From Actinomycetes bacterium (GTDB taxonomy: Bacteria > Actinomycetota > Actinomycetes > Actinomycetales > Microbacteriaceae), in NCBI GenBank assembly GCA_023450335.1, contig JAEXHA010000031.1, forward strand, positions 1-12,310: DNA of 12,310 nucleotides. The letters run 5' to 3'. The position numbers and the translations under genes are program-made. The notes beneath the pieces were generated by a model, which did not search any database, had not been told where the DNA came from, and was given only the letters and a program-made list of their open reading frames with translations. Positions within the stretch are counted from its first letter, which is position 1. The number at the start of each line of letters is the position of its first letter. Positions 1 through 7,373 of the stretch are shown here, in pieces.

Positions 1-3000
1 GCGCCTCGTCGGCGCCCGACGCGTTGTCGGGAACGACGATCATGCTGCCCAGGGTCTTCTGCTCGGCGGCGGCCGCCGTGTCGACTTCGACCGACACCGT
101 GGCCGTGCCGCGCACCGGCACGGTGGCGAACTGCCCGTTGGTGACCGCCGGGGCGGCCGGGTCGTACGTCGCCCAGCCCGACATCGCATCGCTGCCGTCG
201 GTGGTGAGGCTGAACGACTCGACCGTGTAGTCGAATCCGCCTGTCACACCGATGGCACCGGCCCACACCGGCAGCAGGATGGAGCTGCTGTCGGTCGGGG
301 CCTGCGCCAAGAAGCCGCTTGCGTAGATGGCGCCGGTGCTGATCTCCTGCAGGAACACCTCGGCCAGTCCGTCGACCGCTCCGGCGCGCACCGCACCGGA
401 GTCGTACGAGAAGGCGATCCAGTCAGGCGTGCCGTCACCGTTGTTGTCGATGAGGACGTCGAACTCGTTGCTCGCACCGTTCGACCAACGGTCATACGTG
501 TTCACCGCGAACACGAGCAGGTGATCGCCACCCGACGCGAACGACTGCACACCGGCGGCGCGCAGGTCGAAGCCGGTCTTGGCGAACGACCGCGGCGCAT
601 CCTTCTTGTCGCTCAGCCCCCACGTGTACACGTCGGCCGATGCGTCCAGCGCACCGCGCCTGTTGCGCAACTCGATGTCGGCGGAGACGACGCCCTGGTC
701 CCGCTTGGAGACCAGACGCTTGGCGTGCGTGGAGACGTCGCTGTTCGATCGGGGCACGAGCAGGTACGGGACCCGCAGCGTGGCCTGGTCGGACGTGAGG
801 ACGATGTCGCCCGAGATCTCCGAGAAGGAGAACTGGTCTTCGCCCAGCAGCGACCCGGGAACGTCGGCGGCCGACGCCTTGAGCGTCACCGTGACCTTCG
901 CCGTGCGGCCGGGCCGCACGGTGACCGACGTGGGCGCCACGCGCACCGTGGCATCCACCGATTCCTCCGTGGCCACCGTCGAGACGGCGAACCGCGCCGT
1001 CTCGTCGCCGTCGTTGCGCACAGTCACGGTCTTGACGCCCGAGTAGCCGCGCACCGACTCGTCAAAGCCGAAGCTCAGCCCGGCCTCGCGCGCCCAGCCG
1101 CTCTCGGTGCGGAACGCGTCGCCGGTTGCGGTGATCGTCGCCGCGACCGCCTGCGCCGTGTCGACCAGACCCACGCCGCCGAGCGTGTTGCTCTGACCGG
1201 CGACCTTGTCGGGGTCGGCGGTCGAGATGATCGCCGAAGCCACTTCGGGGGCGGTCCAGCCGGGGTGCGACTGGACGACCAGCGCCGCGACACCGGCCAC
1301 ATGCGGGGCCGCCATCGAGGTGCCCGACATGATCGCGGCGCCGGTGCCGGTGCCCACACCCGCCGAGGCGATCGAGACCCCGGGGGCTGCCACATTCGGG
1401 CTGATCGCGCTGTCACCGCTGCGCGGCCCCGACGAGGTGAAGCTCGCGTAGCCCCGGAAGCCGGGGTTCGTGATCTCGGTGGCGACCATGGTGGCCGTCT
1501 CACCCGTGGTGAACGCGGCGCCGTCCGACGCCCGCACGCCCAGGAACGGGATGGTCACGACGTACGGGGTGCCGTCATCGGGGTTCGACGTGATCGTGCC
1601 CTCGTACGGCGGCAGCGTGTCGTCGCTGTTGACCATCACGACAGCCTCGGCGCCGGCCTGCTGGCCGTAGATCGCTTTGGCCACCCGCGCGCAGGTGCCC
1701 CGTTCGACCACGGCGATCTGGCCGCCGCCCGCGGTGATGCCTGCCTGCGTGAAGTCGGATGCCGCACATCCCAGCGCTTCGTTGTCGCCGGTGGCCGGGT
1801 CGTCGGTGACGATGACCACCTCGAGTTCGCCCACGCCCGACAGATCAGCGCCGTTGGCGTTGATGGCCTCGACCTCGGTGCCGCCGGTGCTGATGATCGC
1901 ACCGGGGAAGGTCTCGGTGCTGTCCACGGCCGAGACGGCGATGACGCCGTCGCCGGCGCCGGGAGCGCCCGTGAGATACGGGTTGTGGCCCGCGTTGCCG
2001 GCCGAGGTCACCACGACCACGCCCGCACCGACCGCGTTCGAGGCGGCGACGGCATCGGGGTCGTCACCGCGGCCGAACGGCGAACCGAGCGACATGTTGA
2101 TGACGTCCATGCCGTTGTCGACAGCCCAGTCGATGGCCTGCACCGTCAGGTTGGTCGACCCGTCGCAGCCGAACACGCGCACGCCGTACAGGTCGACCTC
2201 GGGTGCGACGCCGGGCCCGACGAGGAAGTCGTTGTCGCCGGTCGACTGGTCATAGGGGCCGGGGTAGGTCGTGCCGTCGGCCAGGACGCCGCTGCCGCCG
2301 GTGGTGCCGGCCACGTGCGTGCCGTGCCCGTGGCAGTCCAGCGGGTTGGCGTCGGGCTGCGGGATGAGCGCGGCCCCTTCGCCACCGGCGTCGTAGGCGT
2401 CGCCGGCGAGGTCGATGCCGCCCTTGATGCGCGGCGCGTCAGGACCGAACAGCGCGGGGTCGGCCGGCTGGTCGGAGGCGGCCGCTGCCGCGTCGAAGGC
2501 CTCGATGGTGCCCGGACCGCCGAAGGCGGCGTGGGTGTAGTCGATCCCGGTGTCGATGATGGCGACCTTGATGTTCTCACCCGTGTAGCCGGTGCTCTGC
2601 CACACCTCGGGGACCCCGAGGAACGGCACCGACACGGCGTTGTCGAGCTCGCGGGTCACGACCGAGTGCACCGCCACGACACCGGGCAGCTCTTCGATCG
2701 CGGCGACCTGACCGACCGGCACGGTGGCCTGGATGCCGTTGTACGCCGACTGCATCTGGGCCTGGATCTTGCCGCCCTTGTTCCCGATCGATCCGCGGAT
2801 CGCATCCTGCTTCTTCTTCAGGGTGCTCTTGACGTTCGCGCGCTCGCTCTTGGTGAGATCGCGCCCCTTCTCCGCCTCGACGACGGCGACCGGGTCGCCC
2901 TCCATCTCGATGACGACGGCGATCTGCCGATCGGGGTCGGCCGCGGCCGCCTCGACGGCGCTGTCGAGCTGTCCGGCCGAACCGGATTCCAGGAATCGCG

Positions 3001-3094
3001 ATGACGGATCGTCACCGGGTGATGCGGCGAAGGCCGCGGATGTCGGCAGGGTGAGCGCGAGGGCTCCGACCACTGCCAGGATGCGTCGTTGCAT
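1..3094 (-). CDS. Secreted subtilisin-like serine protease (S8 family) with PA domain, 3' end cut by window edge
   Basis: This is an extracellular endopeptidase of the subtilase family; about 1031 residues are visible. The start ATG (3092-3094) follows a GGAAGG ribosome-binding site and opens a signal peptide (MQRR, a hydrophobic run, likely cleavage near AFA-AS at residue 23/24). Residues about 57-146 resemble an I9 propeptide/chaperone. The catalytic triad is visible: Asp181 in VAIIDTGID, His257 in GHGTHVAG and Ser593 in GTSMAAPHVAG, with oxyanion Asn367 in SAGN. A protease-associated (PA) domain at about 435-520, with Cys443 and Cys468, is inserted between the His and Ser parts. A beta-rich Fn3-like region follows (about 645-730), then a Ca-binding-type loop (IDNNGDGTPDW, from 882). 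The final visible residues (GSMIVVPDN..SGADEA) resemble the end of such proteins, so probably only a few tens of residues are missing. Family and fold are secure; the substrate is unknown. It appears monocistronic at its 5' side. Confidence 0.95.
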   Translation of the reverse strand, partial: MQRRILAVVGALALTLPTSAAFAASPGDDPSSRFLESGSAGQLDSAVEAAAADPDRQIAVVIEMEGDPVAVVEAEKGRDLTKSERANVKSTLKKKQDAIRGSIGNKGGKIQAQMQSAYNGIQATVPVGQVAAIEELPGVVAVHSVVTRELDNAVSVPFLGVPEVWQSTGYTGENIKVAIIDTGIDYTHAAFGGPGTIEAFDAAAAASDQPADPALFGPDAPRIKGGIDLAGDAYDAGGEGAALIPQPDANPLDCHGHGTHVAGTTGGSGVLADGTTYPGPYDQSTGDNDFLVGPGVAPEVDLYGVRVFGCDGSTNLTVQAIDWAVDNGMDVINMSLGSPFGRGDDPDAVAASNAVGAGVVVVTSAGNAGHNPYLTGAPGAGDGVIAVSAVDSTETFPGAIISTGGTEVEAINANGADLSGVGELEVVIVTDDPATGDNEALGCAASDFTQAGITAGGGQIAVVERGTCARVAKAIYGQQAGAEAVVMVNSDDTLPPYEGTITSNPDDGTPYVVTIPFLGVRASDGAAFTTGETATMVATEITNPGFRGYASFTSSGPRSGDSAISPNVAAPGVSIASAGVGTGTGAAIMSGTSMAAPHVAGVAALVVQSHPGWTAPEVASAIISTADPDKVAGQSNTLGGVGLVDTAQAVAATITATGDAFRTESGWAREAGLSFGFDESVRGYSGVKTVTVRNDGDETARFAVSTVATEESVDATVRVAPTSVTVRPGRTAKVTVTLKASAADVPGSLLGEDQFSFSEISGDIVLTSDQATLRVPYLLVPRSNSDVSTHAKRLVSKRDQGVVSADIELRNRRGALDASADVYTWGLSDKKDAPRSFAKTGFDLRAAGVQSFASGGDHLLVFAVNTYDRWSNGASNEFDVLIDNNGDGTPDWIAFSYDSGAVRAGAVDGLAEVFLQEISTGAIYASGFLAQAPTDSSSILLPVWAGAIGVTGGFDYTVESFSLTTDGSDAMSGWATYDPAAPAVTNGQFATVPVRGTATVSVEVDTAAAAEQKTLGSMIVVPDNASGADEA

Positions 3095-3101
3095 GGGACC
3101 G

Positions 3102-3107
3102 CCTTCC
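3102..3107 (-). promoter_or_regulatory. Ribosome-binding site of the subtilase
   Basis: GGAAGG on the minus strand lies 7 nt before the ATG at 3094. It fixes the start immediately before the signal peptide. Confidence 0.7.
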
Positions 3108-3123
3108 GGGTGTGGAGACACAG

Positions 3124-3148
3124 GCCTTCACGAAAGATGAGTGAAGGC
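3124..3148 (-). promoter_or_regulatory. 8-bp inverted repeat in the subtilase leader (operator or 5' UTR hairpin)
   Basis: GCCTTCAC (3124-3131) and GTGAAGGC (3141-3148) are perfect reverse complements separated by 9 nt. The repeat sits between the predicted -10 box and the ribosome-binding site and overlaps the expected transcription start. It could be a repressor operator or an mRNA hairpin at the 5' end. Which of these applies is not shown by the sequence. Confidence 0.5.
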
Positions 3149-3176
3149 TGATAGGAGGCTATGCAGACACTGACAA
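3148..3176 (-). promoter_or_regulatory. Predicted promoter of the subtilase
   Basis: On the minus strand, TTGTCA (3171-3176, five of six matches to the -35 consensus) and TATCAG (3148-3153, four of six to the -10) are separated by 17 nt. This is the best sigma-70-type match in the gap between the ABC operon terminator and the protease gene. The expected transcription start is near 3141. Confidence 0.5.
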
Positions 3177-3193
3177 CAACCGGAAGAAGCACC

Positions 3194-3225
3194 CTGCCAA
3201 GATGAGAGGAATCTCATCCTGGCAG
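3194..3225 (-). terminator. Intrinsic terminator hairpin of the ABC transporter operon
   Basis: CTGCCA-x-GATGAGA (3194-3207) and TCTCATC-x-TGGCAG (3212-3225) form a 14-bp stem with a 4-nt loop, 5 bp after the permease stop. In the minus-strand transcript the odd position is a G-U pair, so the stem is unbroken. In a plus-strand transcript it would be an A-C mismatch. The downstream run is only moderately T-rich (GGTGCTTCTTCC). Confidence 0.75.
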
Positions 3226-3230
3226 ATCGG

Positions 3231-4313
3231 TCAGGCGATGCGCGTTCCCGGCGGCAGGGTGCGCGCCGGGGTGCGTGTGCGCACGCCGGCCCACGACATC
3301 AGTCCGGCCGTCAGCACGACCTGCGCACCCAGTCCGACGAACCAGCTCGGTACCGTGCCGGCCACCGTCTCCTCGGGCGTGGGGGTCTCCTGCTCCTGCC
3401 ACGGGGCGCAGTCGTCCCAGCGCGTCTCGAGCTGTGGCGCCAGCTGCGCGTTGCGCACCGACACCTGCAGCCACCCGAACGCATCGACGGGGTAGCCGCC
3501 CGCGTCGAAGCGCGGTGGCGTCGAATCGGCGAGGATCACGAACGGGTTGGCCGCCAGCATCCACCACACCCGGTCGAACCGCGGCACCCGCGAGCTGTCG
3601 GTCTGCCATTGGCCGCATTGCATGCTCCCCGGGTCATGCGCACAGTCCTCCACCCCGTCCCGGCACAGGGGCTCCCCCGTCACCGGGTCGAACTCGACGG
3701 ACCGGTACATGTTGACGCCCTCACTGGTGATGCTGGCGCCGACGAGCCCGAAGCCGATGACGGTGCCGATCGTGAGGGCCGCGACGATCAGATAGGTCGC
3801 GGCGACCGAGAACAGCGGCCGCGCGACGATGCCGCTCATCGCGATGCCGATGGCCGCGATGACGCCCGTCTCGATGACGAGCACCGCGAGCGAGATCACG
3901 ACGGTGAGCGGATCGACGCCGCCGGCGAAGGTCGCAATGATCAAGAACGGCGCCGCGACGACGGCGAAAGCCAGACCGGTGAGCCACGCGGCGGTGAACT
4001 TGCCGAGGAGGATTTCGCCCGTGGTCGCCAGGGTGACCTGGACGGGAGCGAGCGTCGCGGCATCACGGTCGCCATTGATGCTGTTGCCGCTGAGCGTGGG
4101 CGAGACCAGCAGCACGAGCAGCAGCGTGACGTAGACGACGACCGAATAGATCCCGGCACCGGCCTGGTCGACGACGCCGAAGGCCAGGAAGGTCAGGGCG
4201 GTGACGGCGATCAGCACGACCGCGAAGATGCCCAGCAGGATGTACCACGACACCGTCCGCACCCGCTGCAGCAGCTCGAGCCGGGCGATCATCCACAGCC
4301 GTGTGAGGTTCAT
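3231..4313 (-). CDS. ABC-2 type transporter permease
   Basis: This is the membrane subunit of an ABC exporter (360 aa), acting with the ATPase encoded just upstream. It opens with a short cytoplasmic helix (LTRLWMIARLELLQRVRT), typical of ABC-2/NatB-like permeases. Hydrophobic segments follow at about 23-46, 54-76, 108-130, 136-160 and 168-192, with a sixth at about 325-343. The conserved cytoplasmic region after the second segment (GDRDAATLAPVQVTLATTGE, then ILLGK) corresponds to the place where related permeases carry E/D-R-G-T-L. Between segments five and six is a large hydrophilic domain of about 130 residues with four cysteines (217, 224, 233, 302), probably outside the membrane. The ATG overlaps the ATPase stop as ATGA, so translation is likely coupled. 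The substrate cannot be read from the sequence. Confidence 0.9.
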   Translation of the reverse strand: MNLTRLWMIARLELLQRVRTVSWYILLGIFAVVLIAVTALTFLAFGVVDQAGAGIYSVVVYVTLLLVLLVSPTLSGNSINGDRDAATLAPVQVTLATTGEILLGKFTAAWLTGLAFAVVAAPFLIIATFAGGVDPLTVVISLAVLVIETGVIAAIGIAMSGIVARPLFSVAATYLIVAALTIGTVIGFGLVGASITSEGVNMYRSVEFDPVTGEPLCRDGVEDCAHDPGSMQCGQWQTDSSRVPRFDRVWWMLAANPFVILADSTPPRFDAGGYPVDAFGWLQVSVRNAQLAPQLETRWDDCAPWQEQETPTPEETVAGTVPSWFVGLGAQVVLTAGLMSWAGVRTRTPARTLPPGTRIA

Positions 4314-5242
4314 CGCTGCCCTCCTTCGAGGTCGAGGAAGGTGTGTTCGAGCGTCCCCGCGGCGGCAGAGAACTCGGCGACGGGAAGACCGGCGCCGACC
4401 AGCGCCGCCAGGCCCGCGGCCGCGTCGGCGTCGGAGGCGAAGGTCACTGTGAGGTCCCGCCGGTCGATGTGGATGCCGGTGGCCTCACGGCCGAGGGCCT
4501 GTGCGACCGGCTGCGCGGCGGCGTGCGCGTCACGGTCGGCCAGGCGCACGCGCCAGGCGCGCTCACGTGTGGCAGCGGCGGCGACGCGCTCCGCGCTGAC
4601 GGTCTCGCCGGCGATGAGGAAGACGGCGTCGTCGACGACCTCCTCGAGTTCGGCGAGGATGTGGCTGGAGATCAGCACCGTGCGCCCCTCGGCGGCCAGC
4701 TGCCGCAGCAGCACGCGCAGGTCGATGCGTGCCTGCGGGTCAAGGCCCGACGCGGGTTCGTCCAGCAGCAGCACGCGCGGGTCGTGCACGAGTGCGCGGG
4801 CCAGGCCCAGGCGCTGCTTCTGGCCGCGCGAGAGCACCTTGGCCGGCGCGTCGGCGAGACCGGTGAGCCCCACGGTGTCGAGCAGTTCGGCGGCACGCCG
4901 CGCGGCCACATCGCGGTCGAGATCGTAGAGGCGGCCGGTCGTGACGATGGTCTCGCGGGCGGTCAGAGACGACCAGGCCCCGAGCGTGTCCGGCATCCAC
5001 CCCAGCAGAGCCCGCGCCGCGGCCGGATCAACGATCGGGTCGACGCCGCCGATGCGCACCGCTCCGGCATCCGGCGTCAGCAGCGACGCCAGAATGAGCA
5101 GGAGGGTGGTCTTGCCCGACCCGTTCGGACCGACCAGGCCTGTCACCGCACCCGCCCGCGCGTCCAGCGACACATCGCGGACGGCGTGGACGCTTCCGAA
5201 CGCGCGCCGCACGCCGCGGGCGCTGATTCCGACGTCTGTCAT
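4310..5242 (-). CDS. ABC transporter ATP-binding protein
   Basis: This is the nucleotide-binding subunit of the ABC exporter (310 aa), cytoplasmic and membrane-associated through the permease that follows. It has Walker A GPNGSGKT (38-45), signature LSRGQ (137-141), Walker B VLLLDEP (157-163), D-loop SGLD (165-168) and switch His194. At the Q-loop the sequence is GWMPD, with Asp at the usual Gln position, a variation common in ABC-2/NatA-like exporters. Residues after about 215 form a C-terminal region of the drug/antibiotic-exporter type. The start ATG has no well-spaced SD. A TAGGGT -10 box ends 6 nt upstream, so the mRNA is probably leaderless. The gene overlaps the permease by 4 nt (ATGA). 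Confidence 0.95.
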   Translation of the reverse strand: MTDVGISARGVRRAFGSVHAVRDVSLDARAGAVTGLVGPNGSGKTTLLLILASLLTPDAGAVRIGGVDPIVDPAAARALLGWMPDTLGAWSSLTARETIVTTGRLYDLDRDVAARRAAELLDTVGLTGLADAPAKVLSRGQKQRLGLARALVHDPRVLLLDEPASGLDPQARIDLRVLLRQLAAEGRTVLISSHILAELEEVVDDAVFLIAGETVSAERVAAAATRERAWRVRLADRDAHAAAQPVAQALGREATGIHIDRRDLTVTFASDADAAAGLAALVGAGLPVAEFSAAAGTLEHTFLDLEGGQR

Positions 5243-5248
5243 GGCCTC

Positions 5249-5254
5249 ACCCTA
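5249..5254 (-). promoter_or_regulatory. -10 box of the ABC operon (leaderless start)
   Basis: TAGGGT on the minus strand fits the actinobacterial TANNNT -10 motif and is separated from the ATG at 5242 by 6 nt (GAGGCC). This places +1 at the A of the start codon. No good -35 hexamer is visible 16-18 nt upstream. Confidence 0.5.
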
Positions 5255-5271
5255 GGGCTTGGCTATGTCTT

Positions 5272-5301
5272 CGCTGAGAATGACTCGGCAACTTCTCAGC
5301 G
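5272..5301 (-). terminator. Hairpin at the phosphodiesterase stop codon, possible terminator
   Basis: CGCTGAGAA (5272-5280) and TTCTCAGCG (5293-5301) are perfect 9-bp reverse complements with a 12-nt loop. One arm contains the TGA stop of the phosphodiesterase gene (5296-5298). There is no T-tract, so termination efficiency is uncertain. It lies between that gene and the downstream ABC operon's -10 box and probably separates the two units. Confidence 0.5.
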
Positions 5302-6303
5302 GAAGAAACCGAGCCCGAGATCGGGATGGTCCACGAAGACGCCGTCCACCCCGGCATCCGCGATCAGCTGCCATTCGGATTCGTAATCGCCGAACGCGGC
5401 CTTGTCGCGACCGTGGCGGAACTGACCGATCAAAAAGGCGTTCTCGGGCCGGCAGGTCCAGGTGAACACGCGCAGGCCGCGCGCGTGGGCGTCGCCGACG
5501 ACGGGGGCGGGCCCGGTGGCGCGACCGCGACGGTCGGGCGCGAGGATGAGACGCTTGTCGAGGCTGACGCCGTCGACCTGGCCGGCGAGGGCGTCGAGCC
5601 CTGCCGGTTCGAGCAGCGACCGGTAGGTGGGCGCCTCGCGGCCGCGTGCGGCGACGAGGTCGAAGGGCCGGCCGCGCGACTCGCACAGGAAGATGTAGCT
5701 GCCGCGGATGCCGTGGTCGCGCACCTGCTGGAGGATCGTGCCTTCGAACGATTCCACGATCAGCGGCAGCGCCCCGTCGGCCCAGCCCGCCTCGCGCAGT
5801 TCCGCGGCGATGAGGGCGGCCAGGTCCCAGCCGAAGCGCGCCATGTAGGTGGCGTGCTTGATCTCGAGCACGACGCCGATCTCGCGGCCCTGATCGAGGG
5901 AGGCCCGGCGGACGAGATCGAGCACGTCACGCAGACGCAGCGGCGGCTGGGTGTCGTCGAAGGTGGCGCTGGCACGGCGCAACTCCGGCAATCGTTCGCG
6001 GCACCGCAGCGTCGCGAGCTCGTCCCAGGAGAAATCCTCGGCGAACCAGCCGGTCAGCGCCGTGCCGTCGACGGTCTTGGTCGTGCGGCGGTCGGCGAAC
6101 TCGGGGCGTGCGCTCACATCGGTGGTCGAACCGATCTCGTTCTCGTGTCGCACCACCAGCACGCCGTCGCGCGAGACGACGATGTCGGGCTCCACGGCAT
6201 CCACCCCCAGCTCGAGGGCGAGGTCGTACGACGACCGGGTGTGCTCGGGGCGATACCCCGGGGCGCCGCGGTGGCCGATGACGAGCGGTGTGCGGCGCGG
6301 CAT
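5296..6303 (-). CDS. Glycerophosphodiester phosphodiesterase, GlpQ-like
   Basis: The enzyme (335 aa) hydrolyses glycerophosphodiesters to sn-glycerol 3-phosphate plus an alcohol, in phospholipid or teichoic-acid turnover. The GDPD TIM-barrel signature is visible: VIGHRGAPGYRPEHT (His11, Arg12, Glu20), then AVEPDIVVSRDGVLVVRHE (Glu38, Asp40, His53), and a later VLEIKHATY strand. The STTDVSARPEFADR and WDELATL stretches match the longer GlpQ-like subgroup more than the short UgpQ type. The reading frame stays open upstream to 6441, but that would overlap the divergent gene at 6420. The ATG at 6303 begins right before the conserved HRG strand and lies 6 nt after a TACGCT -10 box, so it is preferred. 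No signal peptide is seen, so the protein is predicted to be cytoplasmic. Confidence 0.92.
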   Translation of the reverse strand: MPRRTPLVIGHRGAPGYRPEHTRSSYDLALELGVDAVEPDIVVSRDGVLVVRHENEIGSTTDVSARPEFADRRTTKTVDGTALTGWFAEDFSWDELATLRCRERLPELRRASATFDDTQPPLRLRDVLDLVRRASLDQGREIGVVLEIKHATYMARFGWDLAALIAAELREAGWADGALPLIVESFEGTILQQVRDHGIRGSYIFLCESRGRPFDLVAARGREAPTYRSLLEPAGLDALAGQVDGVSLDKRLILAPDRRGRATGPAPVVGDAHARGLRVFTWTCRPENAFLIGQFRHGRDKAAFGDYESEWQLIADAGVDGVFVDHPDLGLGFFR

Positions 6304-6309
6304 CTGTCC

Positions 6310-6315
6310 AGCGTA
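6310..6315 (-). promoter_or_regulatory. -10 box of the phosphodiesterase gene (leaderless start)
   Basis: TACGCT on the minus strand fits TANNNT and ends 6 nt before the ATG at 6303, predicting a transcript that begins at the start codon. It lies in an 11-bp sequence (GATACGCTGGA) that recurs in opposite orientation at 6373-6383 before the divergent gene. Confidence 0.5.
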
Positions 6316-6374
6316 TCCGCCGTTTCTTAGGCCTCTCCCAGCCACGAACCGCCACGGGGGCCACCTTCTGGCGA

Positions 6375-6380
6375 TACGCT
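6375..6380 (+). promoter_or_regulatory. -10 box of the BI-1 family gene
   Basis: TACGCT (TANNNT type) would place +1 near 6387, giving a leader of about 33 nt that contains the SD at 6411-6417. It is identical, with flanks, to the -10 region of the divergent phosphodiesterase gene. No clear -35 hexamer is seen. Confidence 0.4.
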
Positions 6381-6410
6381 GGATCGACAGAACTTTCTGC
6401 CGACCACACT

Positions 6411-6417
6411 GGGAGAG
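6411..6417 (+). promoter_or_regulatory. Ribosome-binding site deciding the BI-1 start
   Basis: GGGAGAG lies 2 nt (core GGGAG, 4 nt) before the ATG at 6420. It selects this start over the in-frame upstream ATG at 6288, which would run into the divergent gene and its promoter. Confidence 0.6.
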
Positions 6418-6419
6418 AC

Positions 6420-7316
6420 ATGGCCTCCGGCAACTTCGCATTCAGCAACCCGGCGTTCCAGGAGCAGCGGCCGGGTCTGACCCCGCCCGCGGCACCGCAG
6501 CCCGGCGCACAGACCCAGTACGCCACGGCGTCGCACCAGGCCGTCGACGCGGCCGCGAACGCCCAGATCGAGGGCATGTACGCGGCTCCGGCTGCCAGCT
6601 CGATCGAGACCGGCCGCATGACGGTCGAAGACACCGTCATGAAGACGGTCGGCCTGTTCGCGATCCTGCTGGTGACGGCGGTCGTCGGCTGGATCTGGAC
6701 GATGTCGCCGGTGGCTGCCACCGGCCAGCCCACGATGATGCCGTGGATCGTCGGCGCACTGGGCGGCTTCGTCCTCGCGATGGTCGTCATCTTCACCTCG
6801 CGCAAGAAGATCCGCCCGGCGCTGATCTTCGCGTACGCCGCTTTCGAGGGACTGTTCGTCGGCGGCATCTCGGCGTTCTTCGAGGTGATCTGGCCCGGCA
6901 TCGTGCTGCAGGCGTCGCTGGCGACGTTCGCGGTCGTGGGTGTCACTCTCGCCCTGTTCGCCAGCGGCAAGGTGCGCGCCAGCAAGAAGGCCAACAAGAT
7001 CTTCCTCATCGCGATGGTCGGCTACCTGGTCTTCTCGCTGTTGAACGTCGTCCTGATGTGGACGGGCGTCACCGAGGGCACCTTCGGCCTGTACAGCCAG
7101 TCGATCGCCGGTATTCCGCTGGGCCTGATCATCGGCGTGCTCGTGGTCATCATGGCCGCCTACTCGCTGGTGCAGGACTTCGACATGATCCAGACCGGCG
7201 TCCGCAACGGCGCGCCCCGCGAGCTGGGCTGGATGGGCGGCTTCGGCATCATGGTCACCGTCGTGTGGCTGTACGTCGAGATCCTCCGCATGATCGCGAT
7301 CCTGCGCGGCGACTGA
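6420..7316 (+). CDS. Bax inhibitor-1/YccA family membrane protein
   Basis: This is an integral membrane protein of the BI-1/TMBIM family (298 aa). Related bacterial proteins (for example Bacillus YetJ) are described as pH-sensitive calcium leak channels, and Escherichia coli YccA modulates the FtsH protease; the role here is unproven. Residues 1-65 form a Pro/Ala/Gln-rich, probably cytoplasmic tail. Seven hydrophobic segments follow at about 76-95, 107-126, 132-152, 160-181, 193-214, 230-251 and 272-295. The family-typical acidic motif is present after segment six (YSLVQDFDMIQ, Asp253 and Asp255), as is MTVEDTVMKT before segment one. It is the only plus-strand gene here, with its own promoter, SD and terminator, so it appears monocistronic. 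Confidence 0.93.
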   Translation: MASGNFAFSNPAFQEQRPGLTPPAAPQPGAQTQYATASHQAVDAAANAQIEGMYAAPAASSIETGRMTVEDTVMKTVGLFAILLVTAVVGWIWTMSPVAATGQPTMMPWIVGALGGFVLAMVVIFTSRKKIRPALIFAYAAFEGLFVGGISAFFEVIWPGIVLQASLATFAVVGVTLALFASGKVRASKKANKIFLIAMVGYLVFSLLNVVLMWTGVTEGTFGLYSQSIAGIPLGLIIGVLVVIMAAYSLVQDFDMIQTGVRNGAPRELGWMGGFGIMVTVVWLYVEILRMIAILRGD

Positions 7317-7330
7317 CCCGCTCGCGCACT

Positions 7331-7362
7331 CGAAGGCCGTCCGGTGTTCCGGGCGGCCTTCG
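7331..7362 (+). terminator. Intrinsic terminator of the BI-1 family gene
   Basis: A 14-bp stem (CGAAGGCCGTCCGG with CCGGGCGGCCTTCG) with a 4-nt loop begins 14 nt after the stop codon and is followed by TCGTGTGTG. The single irregular position is a U-G pair in the plus-strand RNA but a C-A mismatch in the other strand, so it is oriented for this gene. Confidence 0.8.
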
Positions 7363-7373
7363 TCGTGTGTGCT

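Noticed and set aside
521..3004. Long open plus-strand frame (827 codons)
   Set aside because: It is antisense to the subtilase, whose triad, signal peptide and domains are unmistakable. Its translation is Arg/Gly/Asp/His-rich low complexity, typical of a shadow frame in high-GC DNA.
3095..3192. Small minus-strand peptide frame starting at 3192 in the subtilase leader
   Set aside because: Its frame runs on into the subtilase gene out of phase, it begins upstream of the predicted transcription start, and it has no SD.
3231..6303. Idea that protease, ABC exporter and phosphodiesterase form one secretion or bacteriocin system
   Set aside because: Each unit has its own promoter and hairpin between it and the next, no small precursor peptide gene is present, and each family is common housekeeping or envelope content in such genomes.
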